Part shown: in pieces, positions 1 through 8,150 of the stretch | Layout of the letters: each line of letters opens with the position of its first letter | How positions within the stretch are numbered: the first letter of the stretch is position 1 | Assembly (NCBI RefSeq): GCF_900102785.1 | Contig: NZ_FNGC01000020.1 | Coordinates: forward strand, 1 to 64,000 | Origin: Arthrobacter sp. ok362 | GTDB taxonomy: Bacteria > Actinomycetota > Actinomycetes > Actinomycetales > Micrococcaceae | Direction: 5' to 3' | DNA length: 64,000 nt | Position numbers and translations under genes: made by a program | The notes under the pieces: generated by a model | Database searches by the model: none | What the model was told of the DNA's origin: nothing | What the model saw: only the letters and a program-made list of their open reading frames with translations

Positions 1-770
1 CCGAAATCCGCGCCGTCCCCGTCATGCACGGACCGCACACCGTTGGGCGAGGCCGCCATGTCCACGTTCAGGTTCGCCGCGGTCTGGCCGATCTCGGCCT
101 GGCTGAGTTCGTCGACGTAGTGCTGGGACCCGTAGAGGCCGTCCTCCTCGCCGCCCCAGAACGCGAACCGGACCCGGTTGGCCGGGGTGATCCCGGCCTC
201 CTTCATCCACCGTGCGGTCTCCAGGACCGCCGCCACCCCGCTGCCGTTGTCGTTGATGCCCGGGCCCTCCTTCACGGAGTCCAGGTGCGCGCCCACCACC
301 ACGGTGTGCCCGGCATCGCCGCCGGTGTCGGCGAGGATGTTGAAGGACTCCACCCGCGGCTTCTTCCGGCCGCCCCTGAACGTGAAGGTCTGCCGCACCG
401 GTGCATACCCGGCTGCGCGCAGCTGCGCCTCGACGTAGCGGGCCGATTCCTCATACCCGGAAGTCCCCGAAGCGCGGTTTCCGCCGTTGGCATCGGCCAC
501 GCGCTGCAGCGCCTGCATGTGCCCCACCATGCCCCTGGACTTGAACGCCGCCAGCACCGCCCGCGCGTCCACCGCGCTGACAGGCGTTACCTGGGGCACC
601 GAAGCGCTGGGAATGGCGGGCTTGGCAGATTTGCCCGCCGCGGCACTGGAGGGCGAATCGGGCCGGGAGTCGGGCGGCGAACCGGACGGGGTCCCGGGGG
701 TACAGGCCGAGGTCGAGAGCAGAACGAGGGCGAGGACCGAGGGAAGTAGGTGCTTTCGCAGGGTGATCAT
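1..770 (-). CDS. M28-family zinc aminopeptidase, lipoprotein (partial)
   Basis: The gene starts at the ATG at 770 and runs off the left edge, so about 256 N-terminal residues are visible. The N-terminus is a lipoprotein signal: a basic start, a hydrophobic stretch and the lipobox STSAC near residue 23, followed by a Ser/Pro/Asp-rich linker. The M28 metal site is readable: H162 in AHLD, D174 in NDNGSG, E208/E209 in GGEED and D237 in NVDM. These fit a co-catalytic two-zinc exopeptidase of the aminopeptidase Y/S type, probably anchored outside the membrane and releasing amino acids from peptides. Substrate preference cannot be read. The C-terminal part lies outside the window. Confidence 0.9.
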   Translation of the reverse strand, partial: MITLRKHLLPSVLALVLLSTSACTPGTPSGSPPDSRPDSPSSAAAGKSAKPAIPSASVPQVTPVSAVDARAVLAAFKSRGMVGHMQALQRVADANGGNRASGTSGYEESARYVEAQLRAAGYAPVRQTFTFRGGRKKPRVESFNILADTGGDAGHTVVVGAHLDSVKEGPGINDNGSGVAAVLETARWMKEAGITPANRVRFAFWGGEEDGLYGSQHYVDELSQAEIGQTAANLNVDMAASPNGVRSVHDGDGADF

Positions 771-1216
771 GTCGGGCAACCCATCAGTAGTCGGAACAAG
801 TTCGCTTGCCCTCAGGTCGAAAGGCAAGACGCTCGCCACTGACGCTCCAGTAAGTCGCGGCCGTCATCGCCCGGCAAATACTCCTATCAGGTGGAAACCA
901 TTGTCAGTCCTTCGGCTGCATCTGCCATAGGCTCCGAAGCTGTGAATATCCTGAGGAAATCGCGGGTGGGCCCGTCCGTGCCCGGGATGCGGTTCGGAAT
1001 CTGCTCGAGGCCTCCCTGACGGCGGGACAGGCCCTCCTCCGGCGTTCAGGGATGGACATAAGCCCACTGTGTCCATCCCTGCGCCGCCCCGAGGGACATG
1101 TCCATTCCGCGAGGGGGACATGTCCAATCGAGCGCAACCAGCCACAGGTTGCGGTCCGCCACGCGCACCGAGCCACAAAGCCCTGGCTTGGCGGGGCCAG
1201 CCCTAGAATGGTCACG
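771..1216. other. Intergenic region with promoters and one repeat copy
   Basis: This 446-bp gap separates the leftward peptidase from the rightward STAS-like gene. It must hold both promoters. It also holds one copy of the GGACATGTCC-type repeat at about 1053-1115. I see no convincing coding sequence; the open frames here lack ribosome sites and recognisable protein. Confidence 0.5.
1053..1115 (+). repeat. GGACATGTCC-type dispersed repeat, copy C
   Basis: An imperfect dyad (GGACA-N11-TGTCC, about 1053-1073) is followed after a GC-rich spacer by two GGACATGTCC palindromes. The order and spacing (21-bp dyad, spacer of about 17-18 bp, GGRCATGTCC) match the copies at 39999-40048 and 41829-41878. 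The leading GACATGCYCATTCTTG block of those copies is missing here. It lies about 100 bp upstream of the STAS-like gene. Function unknown. Confidence 0.65.
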
Positions 1217-1636
1217 ATGATGCCAGGACATATTGCAGCTGCTGATGGAAAGAACGTGCTGAGCGTCAGCGCGGGCATCATCACATCGGTCTGGCAGCCC
1301 GGCTCGTTTGTTGATGTCCATGACGCCAGGGACGCCATGCAGGCCGTAGCGCAGATCAGCGGCGGAACCCCGATGCCGATGCTCTCCGAAATGACGGATG
1401 TGGAGATCAGCGCGGCCGCCAGGTATGAGTTCGCGCAGACAACAGGGGTTCTGGCGATCGCCGTGCTTGGATCCAGCACCGTGGATCGCGTGATTGCGGC
1501 GGCAATGAGCCGGCACACCGCCTACCCCCACGAGTTCTTCACTTCCAGGAACGACGCCATGGCCTGGCTGAACAACTTCACCGCCAACGGCGGCCAGCCC
1601 GGTGGATACGCGGACGGCATTTCCGCCCTGGCCTGA
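1217..1636 (+). CDS. STAS/SpoIIAA-like protein (DUF7793 type)
   Basis: A 139-residue soluble protein with a small alpha/beta layout: beta strands around VLSVSAGIITSVW, a helix DARDAMQAV, then PMLSEMTDVEIS, AARYEF and a WL near the C-terminus. It resembles the STAS/SEC14-like proteins that actinobacteria carry in several copies. I placed the family from pattern memory; no function is assigned. The hexamer TAGAAT at 1204-1209 overlaps the alternative ATG at 1208 and ends seven bases before the ATG at 1217, so I prefer 1217 and a leaderless transcript. No ribosome site is seen. A dispersed repeat lies just upstream. Confidence 0.7.
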   Translation: MMPGHIAAADGKNVLSVSAGIITSVWQPGSFVDVHDARDAMQAVAQISGGTPMPMLSEMTDVEISAAARYEFAQTTGVLAIAVLGSSTVDRVIAAAMSRHTAYPHEFFTSRNDAMAWLNNFTANGGQPGGYADGISALA

Positions 1637-1659
1637 CAGTTCCGGCCTGCTCCCTGCGG

Positions 1660-2553
1660 TTAGGCCTTGTCCACCGTAGTCGCTGCCTCGGCCTCCTTGA
1701 CCTGCCGGTTGGTCGCGGCCCAGCTGGCCAGCAGCCGCAGCGCGTCCTCCGACGCGGAGCCGGGCTCGGCGTTGTAGACCAGCAGGGACAGCCCGGCGTC
1801 GGCCGAGACATCCAAAGCTTCGAACATCAGGTGGAGCTCCCCGACCACCGGGTGGTGGAAGTGCTTGAGCCCCGTATAGTGCTGGCGCACGTTGTGCGCG
1901 GCCCACAGGGTGCGGAATTCCTCGCTACGGGTCGATAGCTCGCCGACCAGGTCGGTCAGCCCCCGGTCGAAGGGGTCCCTGCCGGCCTCGGTGCGCAGGA
2001 TCGCGACGGTGTCGTTCGCCGCACGCTCCCAGTCCGGGTAGAAGCTGCGCGAGCGGCCGTCCAGGAAGATGAAGCGGGCATGGTTAGCCGGGCGGCCCGG
2101 TCCCACATACATGTCCGAATACAGGGCATAGCCCAGCGGGTTGGCGGCAATGATGTCCATGCGTCCATTCCGGACAAAGGCGGGCGCGTTGGTGATTGCG
2201 TTCAGCGTCAGCTGAACGCTCCGTCGGACGGACTCCGCGGGACGGGGACGACGGCGGGTCCGGCTGCCCGGGGCCGCCGCCCGGGCCAAGTCGAAGAGGT
2301 GGGCGCGTTCGGCGTCGTCGAGCTGCAGAGCTCTTGCCACCGCATCCAGCACACCTTCCGAAACGCCGGACAGGATTCCCCGCTCCAGCCGGGTGTAATA
2401 CTCGACGCTGACGCCGGCCAGCATCGCGACTTCCCCGCGACGCAGCCCCGGCACCCGGCGCTTGGCGCCGTAGACCGGCAGCCCCGACTGCTCGGGGGTG
2501 ATCTTGGCCCGGCGCGAGGCAAGGAATTCGCGGGTCGCGTCTCGATTGTCCAT
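1660..2553 (-). CDS. XRE/MmyB-family transcriptional regulator
   Basis: A 297-residue regulator. Residues about 8-75 form an XRE-type helix-turn-helix (LRRGEVAMLAGVSVEYYTRLERG), and about 100-285 match the MmyB-like ligand domain (ANPLGYALYSDMY, FYPDWERAANDTVAILR, VRQHYTGLKHFHHPVVGEL). Family members sense small, possibly lipid-like ligands and usually control a neighbouring oxidoreductase. It is divergent from the alcohol dehydrogenase at 2698, with 144 bp and a 9-bp inverted repeat between them, so it probably regulates that gene and itself. That link is inference from position. Confidence 0.9.
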   Translation of the reverse strand: MDNRDATREFLASRRAKITPEQSGLPVYGAKRRVPGLRRGEVAMLAGVSVEYYTRLERGILSGVSEGVLDAVARALQLDDAERAHLFDLARAAAPGSRTRRRPRPAESVRRSVQLTLNAITNAPAFVRNGRMDIIAANPLGYALYSDMYVGPGRPANHARFIFLDGRSRSFYPDWERAANDTVAILRTEAGRDPFDRGLTDLVGELSTRSEEFRTLWAAHNVRQHYTGLKHFHHPVVGELHLMFEALDVSADAGLSLLVYNAEPGSASEDALRLLASWAATNRQVKEAEAATTVDKA

Positions 2554-2580
2554 GCCATCAACGTTAGGCCGTACGGCCCC

Positions 2581-2626
2581 CTGAGGGAGACCCTGCCAGT
2601 ACCCCTATCAGCAGTGACTCCCTCAG
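2581..2626. promoter_or_regulatory. Inverted repeat in divergent MmyB-ADH promoter region
   Basis: CTGAGGGAG (2581-2589) is repeated exactly inverted as CTCCCTCAG (2618-2626), with 28 bp between the arms. A second, shorter palindrome, GGCCGTACGGCC, lies at 2567-2578. Both sit between the regulator start and the alcohol dehydrogenase start and are candidate operators for the adjacent regulator. Confidence 0.45.
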
Positions 2627-2697
2627 CGCTGCGAAGAAGGGTTTGATGGATGGTGTTCCGTTGAACAACCCCCAACGATCAACAAGCAGGAGATTCA

Positions 2698-3741
2698 TTG
2701 CCTACCGTCAACGCTTACGCCTCACCTTCCGCGACCGAGCCGCTCGCCCTCACCACCATCGAGCGCCGCGGCGTGGGCCCGCACGATGTCCTGATCGAGA
2801 TCAAATTCGCCGGGATCTGCCATTCGGACATCCACACCGTCCGCGGCGACTGGGGTCCGCAGACGTATCCACTGGTCCCTGGCCATGAAATCGCCGGGAT
2901 CGTCACCAAGATCGGCTCCGCCGTGACCAAGCACACGGTCGGCGACCGCGTCGGCGTCGGCTGCATGGTCAACTCCTGCGGCGAGTGCGTGAACTGCCAG
3001 GCCGGCGAGGAGCAGTACTGCCTGGCCGGAAACACCGGCACCTACGGCGCCGTCGACCGTGACGGCACCATCACCCAGGGCGGCTACTCCACCCACGTGG
3101 TGGTGGCCGAAGACTTCGTGGTCACCATCCCCGAGGGCATCGAGCTCGACGTCGCCGCGCCGCTGCTGTGCGCCGGTATCACCACCTACTCGCCGCTGAA
3201 CCACTGGGGCGCAGGCCCCGGCAAAAAGGTCGCGATCGTTGGCCTGGGCGGCCTGGGCCACATGGCAGTCAAGATCGCCCACGCCATGGGCGCCGACGTC
3301 ACCGTCCTGTCCCAGTCGCTGAAGAAGCAGGAAGACGGGCTTCGCCTGGGCGCGGACCACTACTACGCCACGAGCGACGAAAACACGTTCACTGAACTCG
3401 CCGGCACCTTTGACCTGATCATCAACACGGTCAGTGCCGCGATCGACATCAGCGCCTACCTGCAGCTGCTGTCCCTCGACGGCGCCCTGGTCAACGTCGG
3501 CGCGCCCGCGGAACCACTCCCGGTGAATGTGTTCTCCCTGATCACGGGGCGCCGCTCCTTCGCCGGTTCGGCCATCGGCGGCATCCGCGAAACCCAGGAA
3601 ATGCTCAACTTCTGCGCTGAGCACGGCCTGGGCGCCGAGATCGAGGTTATCCCGGCAGCGAAGATCAACGACGCCTACGAGCGCGTCCTGGCCTCCGACG
3701 TCCGCTACCGCTTCGTGATTGACACCGCGACCCTGAACTAG
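2698..3741 (+). CDS. NAD(P)-dependent zinc alcohol dehydrogenase (YahK/CAD type)
   Basis: A 347-residue medium-chain dehydrogenase that oxidises alcohols or reduces aldehydes with NAD(P)H. The catalytic zinc site is visible as C41-H-S-D44 and G-H63-E64. The structural zinc loop has Cys 94, 97, 100 and 108 ([15 protein letters not shown]). The Rossmann turn VGLGGLGH lies near residue 180. The start is a TTG at 2698 with AGGAG at the expected distance; no better ATG is in frame. It is divergent from the MmyB regulator and followed by a cupin gene remnant, a combination seen in aldehyde-handling loci. The substrate is not determinable. Confidence 0.93.
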   Translation: MPTVNAYASPSATEPLALTTIERRGVGPHDVLIEIKFAGICHSDIHTVRGDWGPQTYPLVPGHEIAGIVTKIGSAVTKHTVGDRVGVGCMVNSCGECVNCQAGEEQYCLAGNTGTYGAVDRDGTITQGGYSTHVVVAEDFVVTIPEGIELDVAAPLLCAGITTYSPLNHWGAGPGKKVAIVGLGGLGHMAVKIAHAMGADVTVLSQSLKKQEDGLRLGADHYYATSDENTFTELAGTFDLIINTVSAAIDISAYLQLLSLDGALVNVGAPAEPLPVNVFSLITGRRSFAGSAIGGIRETQEMLNFCAEHGLGAEIEVIPAAKINDAYERVLASDVRYRFVIDTATLN

Positions 3742-3782
3742 GAAGCCGAACCGGGCCCCGGGCCAGGGACGCGGCCTCGCGC

Positions 3783-3938
3783 CAGCCCATTAACGCGCAG
3801 ACAAACACATGGCACTGGCACGGCGCCGCGCCGGACCAGTTCATGACCCACCTCGCGATGTGGGAAGCCCCGGCCGAGGGCGCGGAGTCCGAGTGGGGTG
3901 ACCTCGTCACCGACGAGGAATACAACGGCACCAAGTAA
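3783..3938 (+). pseudogene. Remnant of cupin-domain protein (C-terminus only)
   Basis: The frame ending in TAA at 3936-3938 encodes HWHGAAPDQFMTHLAMWEA and then EWGDLVTDEEYNGTK. This matches the C-terminal half of single-domain cupins of the mandelonitrile-lyase-like group, including the metal-ligand strand (W-H-G) and the usual end of the family. About 50 residues remain, and the frame upstream decays into non-cupin sequence without a start or ribosome site. It looks like the tail left by a deletion that joined it to the end of the alcohol dehydrogenase. Confidence 0.7.
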
Positions 3939-3965
3939 CACAACTGAGCTAAAACCGCCGGCGCT

Positions 3966-4004
3966 GCCCGGGCGGGCCCCTGTGAGGGGACGGGCCCGCC
4001 CGGC
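3966..4004. terminator. Strong GC hairpin after the ADH/cupin remnant
   Basis: The arms GCCCGGGCGGGCCCCT and AGGGG-AC-GGGCCCGCCCGGC form a long stem around a short loop. There is no clear T-run. It lies downstream of the cupin remnant and between convergent genes, so it may stop transcription from both sides. Confidence 0.6.
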
Positions 4005-4023
4005 ATGCCAGGTGGCGCTTGCC

Positions 4024-4071
4024 ATGAAGCCGCTGGCCCCGAAGCCGCTTGCCCTGAAGCCGCTGGCACCG
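4024..4071. repeat. Three degenerate 15-bp tandem repeats
   Basis: The unit GAAGCCGCTGGCCCC occurs about three times in tandem with small changes. It is intergenic, just downstream of the leftward lipoprotein gene. No function is evident; slippage is the simplest origin. Confidence 0.6.
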
Positions 4072-4084
4072 AATCGGTGCCCGG

Positions 4085-4648
4085 CTAGGACCCCGGCGCG
4101 GCCGGAACGAGCCAGAAGCCGGCAACTTCGCCGGCGGCGGGGTCGGCGCCGGGACGGAATCCCTGAATCTGGACTGGTCCGGCCCTCAGGTCGACCCGCG
4201 TTGTTGCAGCTGCTCCGCAGTCGAGGTTCATCTCCGCTCTGCCGCCGCCCCGGAGGCCGTCCTGGGACACCGTCAGGAACGCGTTCGGTGCGCCGGTGCA
4301 GGCTGCGGTGAGCGTGTAGGTTCCCTTCGGCACCGCTGCGGTCGAGTAGCGGAAGCCGCTGCCGCCAATCCCGCCCGTTCCGCCGAGGACGAGCCCGTCA
4401 GGCCGGGTGCCGAGGACGGCTCCGAGGTCATCCAGGTTGCGCTGCTCCGCGGTGGCGACTCCCGGGTCCACCGGTGGCGACAGCGAACGCGCCGGCCGGC
4501 CAGTCCTGGTGGGCGCCGCCGTCGGATCTGTTACGTCATCGGGGTATTCGCACCCGGCCAGGCCCGCAGCCGTGCCAGCCATAGCCAACAGCAGCGCGGT
4601 GCCGCGCATCCAGTGTCTTCCCCGGTGGAGTGACTTGCTCAGTGACAT
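4085..4648 (-). CDS. Hypothetical lipoprotein
   Basis: A 187-residue protein with a signal sequence (LLLAMAGTAAG) and lipobox LAGC near residue 33, then a Thr/Pro-rich linker and a small beta-rich domain (GTYTLTAACTGAPNAFLTVSQDG, then two more Cys-containing strands). It should be exported and lipid-anchored. I do not recognise the domain. TAGGCT ends exactly six bases before the ATG, suggesting a leaderless mRNA. It is monocistronic and convergent with the alcohol dehydrogenase. Confidence 0.75.
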   Translation of the reverse strand: MSLSKSLHRGRHWMRGTALLLAMAGTAAGLAGCEYPDDVTDPTAAPTRTGRPARSLSPPVDPGVATAEQRNLDDLGAVLGTRPDGLVLGGTGGIGGSGFRYSTAAVPKGTYTLTAACTGAPNAFLTVSQDGLRGGGRAEMNLDCGAAATTRVDLRAGPVQIQGFRPGADPAAGEVAGFWLVPAAPGS

Positions 4649-4802
4649 GCCCCGAGCCTACTGGCAGAGCTGCGGGCACCCACGCGTCGCCGCTGGTGCG
4701 CCGCGCAGGCAGGCAAACGGTACGCCCTGGCGGCGCCCGCCGTCGGCTGTTGCCGCCGGTCAGGGTCGACTACTGCTGCTGAACCGGCTATTGGTGAACT
4801 GG

Positions 4803-5087
4803 CTATTGCTGAACGGAGAAGACTGCAGCGAAGTAGATCGTGGATGCGAGGGCCAGGGCAGCGATGCCGTAGCCGATCACGAGCGCGGTGAGCGCCAGCC
4901 CGCGTCCCCGCTCGCCGCGTGCCTTAATCTGGCCGAGCGATGCATGGCCGGCTCCGACGGCAAAGACGGCGAGAACTGCCATGCCGGCGAGAACTGCCAT
5001 GCCGGCCACTGCAGCCAAGGCCAGCGACACAATGGCCAGTCGGTTATAGTGCGTGCTCTGACGCATTTGAAGCTCAGACAATCCCAC
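4803..5087 (-). CDS. DUF4190-type small membrane protein
   Basis: A 94-residue protein with two hydrophobic segments around the DUF4190 core GHASLGQIK-RGERGRGLALTALVIGYG. The GTG start at 5087 has AGGGGA upstream. An 18-bp duplication near 4970-5008 produced the repeated AVLAGM peptide in the first membrane segment. DUF4190 proteins are common in actinobacteria and of unknown role. A second member lies at 35522. Confidence 0.82.
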   Translation of the reverse strand: MGLSELQMRQSTHYNRLAIVSLALAAVAGMAVLAGMAVLAVFAVGAGHASLGQIKARGERGRGLALTALVIGYGIAALALASTIYFAAVFSVQQ

Positions 5088-5178
5088 GCGTCCCCTTTTC
5101 TCACGTAGCTGGGACGAGTCTAGTCCTACGGTTCACCGCCGCGGGGGATCCCTCAGAACGCGGCCCGGTGTTCGTGTT

Positions 5179-5499
5179 CTATTGCCCCGGGGGCCGGTAC
5201 GACGGCGTCTTCGTGGACGCCTCGTCGAGATCCTCCGCTGTCATGAGCGGTTTCAGGTGCAGGTTCACGGCACCGGTGGAATTGATCATCAGCGACAGCG
5301 CGACGGCGTTGGCCTGATCGGGGATATCGAAGACCCCCACGACGTCGGTCTCCCCGAAGGCGTAGTAAAAGCTATCGAGTGAGCCGCCCACCGATTTAAG
5401 GGCCTCGACCACCGCGTCACGCCGCTTGGTGCCGCCCTCACGCATGAGGCCCTTGATTCCGTCGCCAACGTAGTTCGCTTCGAAAAGATATTTGCTCAT
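5179..5499 (-). CDS. GYD-domain protein
   Basis: A 106-residue protein matching the GYD family of small ferredoxin-like-fold proteins: N-terminal KYLFEANYVGDGIKGL, then GGTKRRDAVVEALKSVGG, FYYAFGETDVVGVFDIPD and a C-terminal TAEDLDEA. The start at 5499 follows a GGATAGGAAAAACG leader. An upstream in-frame start is possible but adds non-family residues. The family has no settled function. It is divergent from the monooxygenase-like gene at 5745. Confidence 0.82.
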   Translation of the reverse strand: MSKYLFEANYVGDGIKGLMREGGTKRRDAVVEALKSVGGSLDSFYYAFGETDVVGVFDIPDQANAVALSLMINSTGAVNLHLKPLMTAEDLDEASTKTPSYRPPGQ

Positions 5500-5744
5500 C
5501 GTTTTTCCTATCCTGTGACGCCCAGGACATCGGCCTCCCAAGCCTGCCCGCTCCCATTATTGGAAGGTCCGGGGCTGGTCCCCAGAGTGGGGCCTGCCCA
5601 CATGCTAGGCCTTCCACTTCACCCATACAACGGTCTGTTGGTGGGCCCCGAGCGCGCCCGTCGGGCAATCCGGCCCTACCGCCGGCCGGAGGACTGGAAC
5701 ATAATCGCCGTATCAACCCCGTACGGACCATGGAGGCGATCGAC

Positions 5745-6059
5745 GTGTCTGTCTATACGCTCGGAATCTGGCTGGTGCATCCCGGCCGCGAGAACGATTT
5801 TGTGCAGGCCTGGCGGGACCTGGCCAGGAAAACGAAGGAGGATTTTCCCAATGCCAAAGCCGTGTTGATGCACGACCACGACGTCAAGAACCGGTTTATC
5901 AGCACCGGTCCCTGGGAATCCTTGGAACAGATTGAGCAGTGGCGGGACTCTGCCTTGTTCAAGCAGAGCGTCGAGGCAATGAAAGACATGCTGGAACATT
6001 TCGAGTCGCGCACCCTGGACGAGGCGGCCAGCATCGGCTGGGATGCCGCCGACATGTGA
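5745..6059 (+). CDS. Antibiotic biosynthesis monooxygenase-like (ABM fold) protein
   Basis: A protein of about 104 residues with the ABM dimeric alpha-beta barrel pattern: TLGIWLVHPGRENDFVQAWRDLA, then FISTGPWESLEQIEQWRDSALFKQSV. Members include monooxygenases, haem-degrading enzymes and stress proteins of unknown chemistry, so the activity is open. I prefer the GTG at 5745 because GGAGG lies eight bases before it; an in-frame ATG at 5730 overlaps that ribosome site. Confidence 0.72.
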   Translation: MSVYTLGIWLVHPGRENDFVQAWRDLARKTKEDFPNAKAVLMHDHDVKNRFISTGPWESLEQIEQWRDSALFKQSVEAMKDMLEHFESRTLDEAASIGWDAADM

Positions 6060-6113
6060 CATTCACGGGAAACGGGCAGCCGCCGGCCGATCGGCGGCGC
6101 ACGTTCCCGCAGA

Positions 6114-6716
6114 TTACTCGGCCTGCAGCGCCTCGAAAACGGCGGTCAGCAGGACATCGTTCCGGCCCCAGACGGGATCGAAGATTTCCACGTACCAGGC
6201 ATCCGCCAGGACGAGCGCCAATGTCTCGTTGGTCTCGGCCGCCCAGTCCCTGAGCTGGTCTTCCCCAACCGGCCCTTCGCTGCTTCCGAGCACGGTCACG
6301 ACGTCGTCATCCTGGACGGTCACCGGGATAGAGGCGCTGCTCGTCTCACCGGGGGCGTGCGCGACCGTCACCAGTCCGGTCCGGGTGGACAGCGCCAGAA
6401 GCGCCGACGCTGTCTCCGGGCTGCAGAAGGCCGTCACGTAGGCGCGCTGCGCGACGCCCCCGGCCTGAACGCCCGGCTGCGATTCCTTGGTGAAGAGCCC
6501 GTTGCGGTTGAGCCGGGCGAGCTCTCCGGCGAGGGTTGTGGTCTCGTCGTCGAACCCGGGCGAGAAGACTCCCGGCTGGTACTCGCTGTGGCCCTCCAGC
6601 CAGCGGGCGGTCAGCTCGCCGGCCGCGGGGATGGTGGCTGCCTGCCGCCAGACTTCGCGGTCCGCGAGAAGCCGGCCGAAGCTGTCCCTTTCCGTGGTGA
6701 ACCTGACTTCTGACAT
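6114..6716 (-). CDS. DUF6919-type protein
   Basis: A 200-residue soluble protein. The pattern ARWLEGHSEYQPG, DDETTTLAGELARLNRNGLFTKESQPG and QRAYVTAFC matches the DUF6919 family as I remember it from actinobacteria; function unknown. Its start lies 3 bp downstream of the stop of the SRPBCC gene, and the ribosome site AGGAGG or similar lies within the end of that gene, so the two are co-transcribed and probably translationally coupled. Confidence 0.72.
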   Translation of the reverse strand: MSEVRFTTERDSFGRLLADREVWRQAATIPAAGELTARWLEGHSEYQPGVFSPGFDDETTTLAGELARLNRNGLFTKESQPGVQAGGVAQRAYVTAFCSPETASALLALSTRTGLVTVAHAPGETSSASIPVTVQDDDVVTVLGSSEGPVGEDQLRDWAAETNETLALVLADAWYVEIFDPVWGRNDVLLTAVFEALQAE

Positions 6717-6718
6717 TC

Positions 6719-7258
6719 TCAGGCCTCCTTTGCTGTGGACTGCGGGGTGGGATGCGGGGTGGGGTGCGTCTGCGGGGCATGGTGCTGCAGGAGGAGGGAC
6801 AACCGTTCGCAGCTGACCCGGAGCGCCTCCAGTTCACGCCGGCTGTAGTCCTCGATGATCGCATTGATGCGCTCGGCGAGGTGCTCGTCGTCGACCTCGA
6901 ACTCGTGGGTCAGTGTGACCACGGAGAGCCCGTCCGCCGGCCGGATCTCCCAGGCGCCGCCGAGCTCCCGGAGCGGGGGTTCGAGGTCCAGCTGGTGGAA
7001 CTGGGCGCGGTGGCTGGCGGCATCAAAGACACGCCAGCAGTGGCTTGAACTGAGCGAGCCGTTGGAAACCACCGACGTGCGGAGCTCGTGTGCGGCGTCG
7101 TCGCCGCTGACGCGCTCCGAGTACACCGTCAAGCCGTCGAGGTAGGGCCAGTGTGAGGCGTCCCGCAGCATGCTGAAGACAAGGTCCGCCGGGGCGTTGA
7201 TGCCGAGCCGGTGCGTGGTCCGGTGTGTCCTCTGGTGCGTGCTCACTGACAAGTTCAC
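6719..7258 (-). CDS. SRPBCC / aromatase-cyclase-like protein
   Basis: A 179-residue START-like protein: N-terminal APADLVFSMLRDASHWPYLDGL, then HCWRVFDAASHRAQFHQLDLEPPL and a C-terminal helix DEHLAERINAIIEDYSRRELEAL. This resembles the aromatase/cyclase branch used in aromatic polyketide cyclisation, but no polyketide synthase is nearby, so ligand binding of another kind is equally likely. The last residues (QTHPTPHPTPQS) are a low-complexity tail. It is the first gene of a pair with the DUF6919 gene. Confidence 0.78.
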   Translation of the reverse strand: MNLSVSTHQRTHRTTHRLGINAPADLVFSMLRDASHWPYLDGLTVYSERVSGDDAAHELRTSVVSNGSLSSSHCWRVFDAASHRAQFHQLDLEPPLRELGGAWEIRPADGLSVVTLTHEFEVDDEHLAERINAIIEDYSRRELEALRVSCERLSLLLQHHAPQTHPTPHPTPQSTAKEA

Positions 7259-7566
7259 CCCTCCTGTATCGTGCTGTCACCCTGCAGGTCTTCTATGCAG
7301 GCTAGGCCAGTTGCGGGCCGCCGTGAACAATTTCTTCCCGCCACGTCACGCAGGGCAATCTTCGGTAACTCTCGGCGTTCAGGCCGCGTCCGCGGACGAC
7401 CCGGAAACCATCGGACCGCTGGCCTTCACCAAGGACCTGCCGGCCCGGTCACGCCGGGGGCCATCCCGGCGATAGAGTGCAGAACAGGCCGGCGCGACTT
7501 CCGCGCCGTGCCGGTATCGCCTCAGCCGCGGCGCATTCGCGGCGCCGAAGTACCCGGGAGCAATTC
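7259..7566. other. Intergenic region between aromatase-like and LacI-like genes
   Basis: This 308-bp region separates divergent genes. It contains the inverted repeat CCTGCA (7281-7286) / TGCAGG (7296-7301), a possible operator near the promoter of the leftward pair. I see no supported gene. Confidence 0.4.
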
Positions 7567-8142
7567 GTGCGGCATGGATCCAAGCCCACCATCCGCGACG
7601 TCGCGGAGACGGCCGGGGTGTCCCTGACCACGGTCTCCTACGTGCTCTCCGGCCGCTCCGGCGGCACTACCCGGATCAGTCAGGCCACCCAGGACCGGGT
7701 GCACTCCGCGGTCCGCGAACTTGGCTACGTGGCTAACCGTGCCGCCCGGGGAATGCGCCGGGGCCGGACGGAGCTGGTGGCCGTTGCCGTCGCGGACCTC
7801 GAGGAGCCGCGGGACAGGGCCATCGCCACGGTGCTGGCCGGGATCCTGCCGGAGCGCGGCTACCAGGCAGTCATCCTGCTGGGCGGGGGCTGGCGGCAGT
7901 TCATGCTCTCCGGCGGCGCCGACGGCGTGATCCACACCTGCGCGCCGGATACCTCCGACGATTCCGGGACAACGGTGGAGCTCGCCGGCCGCGGCGTGGC
8001 CCAGGTGCTCATTGCGGACGGCGCCGGGGGCGGCCGCCTCGGTGTTCAGGGCGGATACGATGTGGTCCCCGCCGGAACGGACACCCCCGAGGTCCTGGCC
8101 GAGCGCGCCGTGGCGGCACTGCTCGCCCGGCTCCGTAGCTAG
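7567..8142 (+). CDS. Shortened LacI-family regulator
   Basis: About 191 residues. The N-terminus is an intact LacI DNA-binding region: TIRDVAETAGVSLTTVSYVLSGR followed by the hinge-like TQDRVHSAVRELGYVANRAARGM. The remaining sequence keeps only pieces of a periplasmic-binding-like domain and is about 140 residues shorter than the usual 330-340, lacking most of the second lobe. I chose GTG 7567 because GGGAG lies at the right distance. It may be a repressor that no longer responds to a sugar, or a decaying gene. Confidence 0.7.
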   Translation: MRHGSKPTIRDVAETAGVSLTTVSYVLSGRSGGTTRISQATQDRVHSAVRELGYVANRAARGMRRGRTELVAVAVADLEEPRDRAIATVLAGILPERGYQAVILLGGGWRQFMLSGGADGVIHTCAPDTSDDSGTTVELAGRGVAQVLIADGAGGGRLGVQGGYDVVPAGTDTPEVLAERAVAALLARLRS

Positions 8143-8150
8143 TTCCCCGC

